Source: Planctomycetota bacterium (GTDB taxonomy: Bacteria > Planctomycetota > PUPC01 > DSUN01). Taken from it: 8,587 nt of DNA. Numbering within the stretch: the first letter of the stretch is position 1; every line of letters starts with the position of its first letter. The stretch is from the NCBI GenBank assembly GCA_016872875.1, contig VGYW01000351.1:1-8587 (forward strand), given 5' to 3'. The position numbers were made by a program, and so were the translations under genes. The notes beneath the pieces are model-generated. The model ran no database searches, had not been told where the DNA came from, and was given only the letters and a program-made list of their open reading frames with translations. This document shows positions 5,401 through 8,587 of the stretch, piece by piece.

Positions 5401-8400
5401 GCAGGAGGCCCTCCCGTACCTCGTCCTCGGCGACTTCACCGAGCTGGAGCGCGGCAAGCGCGCCTGCGCGCTCGACGCCGCCTCCGGCAGGCTCCTCTGG
5501 TCCCGAGAGTTCCGCGAGATGGGCATGAGCTGGGACGACATCTTCCACGGCATCGGCTGGGACGGTAAGAGCGTCCATTTCATCGCCTCGTTCGGGCAGC
5601 ACGTGCAGGGGGGCGGGCACTTCGACGTGGTGTGCGACCCGGCGGATGGGCGCATCGCAGCCCTCCGCCGCTTCCTGCCCAGGGGGCGCCAGTGGCCGTT
5701 CCTCTTCGACGTCGGCGAGGGCTTCGGCTTCTTCGTGGACCAGGACAAGGTGGGGTGGGACTTCGCCCTCGACGGCTCGCCCCACACCCGCTACGCCGCA
5801 AACCTCCGCGACCTCGACCCCCAGCACGAACGCTTCCTACGCCGCACCCGCACCCGACGACGCCTCCAGACCTCCGAGCAGTGGGTCCAGGTCCACCAGC
5901 AGGAGGGCTACCCACGCTTCCACCACACCCACTGGGTCCTCAAGCGCGGCGACCCCGCCTACGAGCTTCGCCGTACCAGGCCCGGCGTCATTCGAGGCAA
6001 CACCCTCTATGAGATTGACGAACAGAGCCTCCGAATCGTGGACCTGCCGAGCCGGAAGGATGTCGCCCACCTCCGCATCGTCCTTCCTGCCCATCGGCAG
6101 GCCCGAATCCTCGACTGGCTCGACGAGGGCGACACGGTGCTGGTCGTCTCCGGCATCGAGCGCGGCCCCTATGCCTCCGCGATGACGCCCTATCGCATGC
6201 AGGTGGACGCCTTCGAGCGTGCCACGGGCCGCCACCTCGCCCGCCAGTTCCTCGACGACCTGCCCTACTGGCGCTTCGCCGTCTACCGCGACTGGCGCGA
6301 CCACCGCCAGCACGAGTCCCAGGTGGCATGGGCACCTGGGATGTTGTTCCTCACCGACGCCGAGGGCCTCGTCGCCCTCCAGGCCGCGGCCGCCCCCGAG
6401 GCTCCGCAGGAGCGGCCCATCCAGGTCGCCCACCGCGCCGCCACCCCCATCGCCATAGACGGCTGGCTCGACGATATTGGCCAATCTGAAATCCGAAATC
6501 CGAAATCCGAAATCCGAGATTCCGGAGGCTCGGTCCGCCTCGCTCACGACGCCACGAATCTGTATATCGCCCTCTCCCACCCCGCCCCCACAGCCTCCCA
6601 GCGGCGCGGGGCGGGCGCATATGGCGAGGGCGACTGGCTCGAGGTGGCCATTGCCGCCGGCGAAGCCACTCGCCGCTTCACCCTGGGCGCCGACGAGCGC
6701 GGCCACCCAGCCTGGGGCTCGGAAGGGAAGCCAGCCCACCCGCCCCTGTCGGACAGGCCGGTCCTCACGCTCCCGGAGCCAACCGACGCGCGCGGCGCCA
6801 TCCGCCACGACCTCGCGGGGCAACGCCTCATCTATGAGCTCGCCCTGCCGCTGAAACAGCTCATCCGCCCCAACGAAAGCCCCCGCTGGCGCCGCCTCCG
6901 CCTCTCCCTCGCCGCCTGGCACACCCCGCCCGGTGGGCAGCCAGAGCGCGTCCTCTCCTGGGGCAATCCCTGGTGGGCCGACTCCATCCTCGCCGAACGC
7001 CACGAGACCATCTACCTGCACCCCCTCACCACGGACGGCGAGGCGGCCGGCCTGGCCATCGCTCACGAGCTCCCGGAAGTATATGAGGCGTGGGACTTCT
7101 TCGAGGACTCCTGCGAGCTGCGGGCAAGGCAGCGTCCGTCGCGCATTCTCGCAGACTCGATGCGCGACTACCTCAAGCGCCACCCGACCGGCCTGCCCGC
7201 CGAGCGGGCGATCCTGGCTCTCGACCGCGCGCTCCGAAACGGCCTGGAGAACGACCCCACCGCTGAGGTGGTGAGGATCGCGCAGGAGGCCGGCGTGCCC
7301 GAGCCCATCCGCGCCCGCTACGCGCGCCTGGCCAAGGCCTACATCTCGCTCTGGCTCCACACCGACCCCGCAAGGCTCCCCGCCGGCCTCATGGTGCAAT
7401 TCAACGACGGCCGCGAGCGGAGCGGCTGGCACCACCGCGTGGTGTGGGGGATTGACCGCTGGTACGACTCGGGCGAGCCGGGCACCCCATCGCACCAGTA
7501 CGCAGGCCAACTGCCCCACGCCGACGGCTGGCAGGAGCTCCGCATCCCACTCGTCTGGATCGGCCTCCAGGACAAGCCGCTATGCGGCATCGCCTTCACC
7601 CAGTTCGGCGGCGGACGCCTCGTCTGGGACCGCTGCGCCGTCGTCTGGGACGGCGGCGAGCGGGTGTTCCTGGACGACGACCCGCCCAAGGCCAAGGAGC
7701 TCGCGGGCCAGTGGGCCTGGGTCACTGAGCCGCGCAAGAGCGGCGCAAGAGCCCACACCGTCGCCGACCCCGGCGGCCCCAGCGACACCGTCCACCACGG
7801 CATCTTCGGCTTCGAGGCGCCCGTCTACGAGCACCTCATTCCCCCCGCCACGGGCGCCGTCCTTTCCCAATGGGTCTACCTCGACCCCGCCAAGCCGCCC
7901 CGCACCATCGCCCTCAACATCCAGGCGCGCGGCGACCCCTCTCGCGTCCTCTGGGGGCGCCCCGAAATCGAAGGGCGCTACATGGGGCCGCTCCCTGCCC
8001 CAGGCCAGTGGCACGAGCTCCGCGTGCCCCTCTCCTGGACCCCCTATGCCGCGTGGCCAATCCGCGGCCTGCTCTTCGAGGACGTGGCCGGCCGCGCCTT
8101 CTGGGACCGCACGGCCATCGTCAGGGACGGCCAGGAGCACGTCTTGATCGAGGACGCGATGCCCGAAGGCTCCCCGAAGAACGACTGGCACTGGGTTGAG
8201 AAGCCGGCCAAGAGCGGCAAGCGAGCGCACATGCATCCGCCCGAGGACGGCTACGAGGAGCACGGCGTCTTCTACCTCACGCGGCCCTTCACCCAACACC
8301 TCGCCTTCGACCCCATCCGCGCCGGCCACGTGCTCCAGGAGCAAATCCCCAGGCTCGGCCCCACCGACGCCGCCTGGCGCTTCTCCGAGGTCCTGCGCGA

Positions 8401-8587
8401 CATGCCGCCCTTCGCCCAGAAGCCGCTCGTTGACCGCGTCCGCTGGTTCTTCAGCGTCATCCCCGACCACCCCCAGAACATCACCCTGCTGAAGTACCTG
8501 CTGAACTACTACGACGACGTGAAGGACCCCGCGCCGCTCGCCGCGGTGGAGAAGGAGATGGAAGCGAGCAAACTCCCCAAGGCCCTC
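2492..8587 (+). CDS. Giant exported PQQ-like beta-propeller protein with CBM9-like domain (3' end beyond window)
   Basis: One frame stays open for 2032 codons to the window edge; its function is not known. The ATG at 2492 is followed by a signal peptide (hydrophobic GLIFILGL, likely cleavage after ALSA, residue 21) and preceded by GGAAG nine bases away. In order: helical TPR-like region about 25-500; PQQ-like propeller about 505-1290 with repeated D-x-x-T/S-G-x-L-x-W strands (W577, W633, W694, W747, W804, W959, W1003); CBM9-like domain about 1312-1525 (PIAIDGWLDDI, then VRLAHDATNLYIAL, GDWLEVAI); two similar beta-sandwich-like modules about 1617-1785 and 1788-1955, each with ELR[IV]PL, GR..WDR and KSG.RAH; a helical C-terminus. 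No PQQ-binding or catalytic residue is evident, so a structural or carbohydrate-binding envelope role is inferred. Four GATTTCN repeats and one GC palindrome are translated within it. Helical-plus-propeller proteins of this kind are common in planctomycetes. Confidence 0.93.
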   Translation, partial: MPRIVQGLIFILGLTSGALSAEPGLRGPRPYDGRGEDPGAERIEWKESWEATYKANVERWTAEVRKLAGDERERGLLLRTRVARLLDALIARYPNESAKRLEALKEIAGNYYACELPGRGNYALKRLVEETPGQVDLVAAALHRILAERNLESHYSAEEWPAWVDYAAPRLVALNRAGNLPDGHPAIVAAWRALLLVRREQGRFLEAMEALEALEAHTGRNDAWLLEEAELLFAAGREREALPRFQDLHSRSDQNYRARDRVTHILTHAPAIPPSYASQFGLEIKWDAIRASPPGDVADRIADLLREDAEGKAVLPWKDVRHASLWAQLDRHLLAQPPAALATLRAAQESRISDFRSLISDFNQKSAISNQQFTMCLAAYRRHPWAASAHRLLLAYGEGMLRNGHGGLALRAFQDVLAHAADPALRSQAQAGLSRISDFGSRISDFNPQSAALRLPPIIPWQWELFSDQMPQELTELVWPGLVRPQACPAGVLVAGPELLALYGQDPQKPLWTRTPSGSRGRHGRLESPDTRVLVIPAPVRPAVAEGRVYTRWGMDATRRFFTDVAAFDLRSGELLWSTGGNAAWGDLWPVGDPAVAYGRLYVLALRKGYAGLLPVSTLSLACLDAATGAILWRKPLASQNVTLIPTDNSNYRDWQFDLAHYGNAVTVADGAVYCQTNLGFAARCDARDGQVEWAASYPQTVLRWNVPRAIRRHGAAPAVCGDRVVFVPRDASGAFALDAPTGKLLWDNPFAPSDRVVGVHEGTPSVARPSGAEDSAAERRATLLVADERVVAGLDVATGRARWRRHFPNGIQGSPCLQGTRVSVGSGSKLLWLEAATGRLLEISDFRSPISDFNPQSEIRNPKSVGGPLRLPLARAWKLARPNPTLLTPPPEAKLDGKLLLISRGVLECVRATPQGGVEWQRGIQPGFQATLWAEGTLFLVYPRSVAAIDTATGQLRWHTEVPFRIRQWQEALPYLVLGDFTELERGKRACALDAASGRLLWSREFREMGMSWDDIFHGIGWDGKSVHFIASFGQHVQGGGHFDVVCDPADGRIAALRRFLPRGRQWPFLFDVGEGFGFFVDQDKVGWDFALDGSPHTRYAANLRDLDPQHERFLRRTRTRRRLQTSEQWVQVHQQEGYPRFHHTHWVLKRGDPAYELRRTRPGVIRGNTLYEIDEQSLRIVDLPSRKDVAHLRIVLPAHRQARILDWLDEGDTVLVVSGIERGPYASAMTPYRMQVDAFERATGRHLARQFLDDLPYWRFAVYRDWRDHRQHESQVAWAPGMLFLTDAEGLVALQAAAAPEAPQERPIQVAHRAATPIAIDGWLDDIGQSEIRNPKSEIRDSGGSVRLAHDATNLYIALSHPAPTASQRRGAGAYGEGDWLEVAIAAGEATRRFTLGADERGHPAWGSEGKPAHPPLSDRPVLTLPEPTDARGAIRHDLAGQRLIYELALPLKQLIRPNESPRWRRLRLSLAAWHTPPGGQPERVLSWGNPWWADSILAERHETIYLHPLTTDGEAAGLAIAHELPEVYEAWDFFEDSCELRARQRPSRILADSMRDYLKRHPTGLPAERAILALDRALRNGLENDPTAEVVRIAQEAGVPEPIRARYARLAKAYISLWLHTDPARLPAGLMVQFNDGRERSGWHHRVVWGIDRWYDSGEPGTPSHQYAGQLPHADGWQELRIPLVWIGLQDKPLCGIAFTQFGGGRLVWDRCAVVWDGGERVFLDDDPPKAKELAGQWAWVTEPRKSGARAHTVADPGGPSDTVHHGIFGFEAPVYEHLIPPATGAVLSQWVYLDPAKPPRTIALNIQARGDPSRVLWGRPEIEGRYMGPLPAPGQWHELRVPLSWTPYAAWPIRGLLFEDVAGRAFWDRTAIVRDGQEHVLIEDAMPEGSPKNDWHWVEKPAKSGKRAHMHPPEDGYEEHGVFYLTRPFTQHLAFDPIRAGHVLQEQIPRLGPTDAAWRFSEVLRDMPPFAQKPLVDRVRWFFSVIPDHPQNITLLKYLLNYYDDVKDPAPLAAVEKEMEASKLPKAL
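3542..3610 (+). repeat. In-frame GATTTCN palindromic repeat, copy 1
   Basis: Five 7-base units of GATTTCN type form the left arm (third unit GATCTC). AATCA follows, then four inverted units (GAAATCA, then GCAATCA forms) as the right arm, so the whole can fold as a hairpin. The giant gene reads through it as residues 351-373 (RISDFRSLISDF, then an N/Q/S-rich stretch). It lies between two helical TPR-like segments (one ending LATLRAAQES, the next starting TMCLAAYRRHP), probably in a surface loop. Left-arm spacers are T, C, T, T; the C falls at the codon where T would give TGA. Confidence 0.85.
3794..3844 (+). repeat. In-frame GATTTCN palindromic repeat, copy 2
   Basis: The left arm has five GATTTCG units with the third again GATCTC, followed by a short right arm AATCC-GCAATCC. 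It is translated as residues 435-451 (RISDFGSRISDFNPQSA) at the end of the helical region, before the propeller. All four left-arm spacers are G, and the right-arm spacer C is complementary to them. It is shorter than copies 1 and 3 because its right arm is truncated. Confidence 0.85.
4790..4839. repeat. GC-rich 50-base near-perfect palindrome inside the giant gene
   Basis: Bases 4790-4799 (GTGGCCCGCC) pair exactly with 4830-4839 (GGCGGGCCAC). Pairing continues inward to a 2-base loop with only two symmetric mismatches and one G-T pair, so 22 of 24 pairs form. It is translated in frame as residues 767-783 (VARPSGAEDSAAERRAT) between two propeller strands. The sequence is unrelated to the GATTTCN family. 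The polar, charged peptide interrupts an otherwise propeller-like pattern (W747 upstream, LLVADERVVAGLD downstream), which suggests an insertion into a loop. Confidence 0.7.
5018..5086 (+). repeat. In-frame GATTTCN palindromic repeat, copy 3
   Basis: The left arm is five GATTTCC units (third unit GATCTCC). AACCC follows, then four inverted units (GCAATCC, GAAATCC, GGAATCC, GAAATC). It is translated as residues 843-865 (ISDFRSPISDFNPQSEIRNP and flanks), so one copy shows both the ISDF-type peptide of the left arm and the EIRNP-type peptide of the right arm. It begins exactly where the propeller motif A-T-G-R-L-L should end in Trp. Here the spacers of the two arms are not complementary (C facing C), unlike copies 1 and 2. 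Confidence 0.85.
6317..6341. repeat. Short perfect hairpin inside the giant gene
   Basis: TCCCAGGTG (6317-6325) and CACCTGGGA (6333-6341) are exact inverted 9-base arms around a 7-base loop. It is translated as SQVAWAPG near the end of the propeller. It may be chance in GC-rich DNA or a small palindromic insertion; no other copy was seen in the window. Confidence 0.4.
6482..6523 (-). repeat. In-frame GATTTCN repeat, copy 4, opposite orientation and single arm
   Basis: On the plus strand this is a run of GAAATCC units; on the minus strand it reads as GATTTCG units ending in a degenerate GAATCTC unit. There is no second inverted arm, so it is a one-armed or eroded copy. It is translated as residues 1331-1344 (QSEIRNPKSEIRDS) and lies inside the CBM9-like domain, between DGWLDDI and the strand SVRLAHD, where that family normally has a short loop. 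Confidence 0.8.

Noticed and set aside
3542..6523. The giant gene as a pseudogene disrupted by repeats
   Set aside because: Every repeat keeps the frame, there is no stop in 2032 codons, and domain motifs continue in the same frame after each insert.
5837..7519. 560-codon open frame on the minus strand opposite the giant gene
   Set aside because: It is a shadow frame of GC-rich coding DNA: no recognisable domain, and the plus strand here encodes propeller and CBM9-like motifs continuously. Part of its openness comes from the GATTTCN repeat, which is open in nearly any frame.

Overview
The window looks like a chromosomal piece of a high-GC, Gram-negative-type bacterium. A planctomycete or a relative (Planctomycetota or another PVC-group lineage) fits best. 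That placement is inference: it rests on a very large exported PQQ-propeller protein, an exported DUF1080 (3-keto-disaccharide hydrolase family) protein, and heavy seeding with palindromic repeats. No marker gene here fixes the phylum.

Layout. Positions 1-2062 hold three minus-strand genes, read right to left: an exported DUF1080 protein (2062-1337), dapB for lysine/diaminopimelate synthesis (1226-435), and the first 54 codons of dihydrolipoyl dehydrogenase (163 to the window edge). The last has its own consensus promoter (TTGACA, 16 nt, TATAAT), so this is not one tight operon. Positions 2063-2360 form a divergent intergenic region with a long perfect inverted repeat and a strong sigma70-type promoter (TTGACT, 17 nt, TACAAT) for tRNA-Ala(UGC) at 2361-2436. 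From 2492 to the right edge one uninterrupted plus-strand reading frame of at least 2032 codons encodes a giant exported protein: signal peptide, helical TPR-like region, PQQ-like beta-propeller, CBM9-like domain, two copies of a beta-sandwich-like module, and a helical C-terminal part cut off by the window end.

The most interesting signal is the repeats. Every intergenic gap of more than about 100 bases carries a different large palindrome: triplet-rich hairpins at 252-421 and 2156-2274, and a GACGCGTG-type inverted repeat at 1256-1329. The giant gene itself contains five further elements, all read through in frame. Four belong to one family built from a 7-base unit (GATTTCN), which translates to ISDF-type peptides in one orientation and SEIRNPK-type peptides in the other. 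Because 7 is coprime to 3, the array gives the same cyclic peptide in all three frames of a strand, and it stays open in all six frames unless the spacer base is T at one codon position. This makes it unusually well suited to surviving inside genes. In the copy at 3542-3610, where most left-arm spacers are T, the one spacer that would make TGA is C. The fifth in-gene element is a 50-base GC-rich near-perfect palindrome at 4790-4839.

The genes do not form an obvious pathway. The DUF1080 protein and the giant propeller/CBM9 protein could both act on envelope or extracellular carbohydrates; dapB, lpdA and the tRNA are housekeeping.
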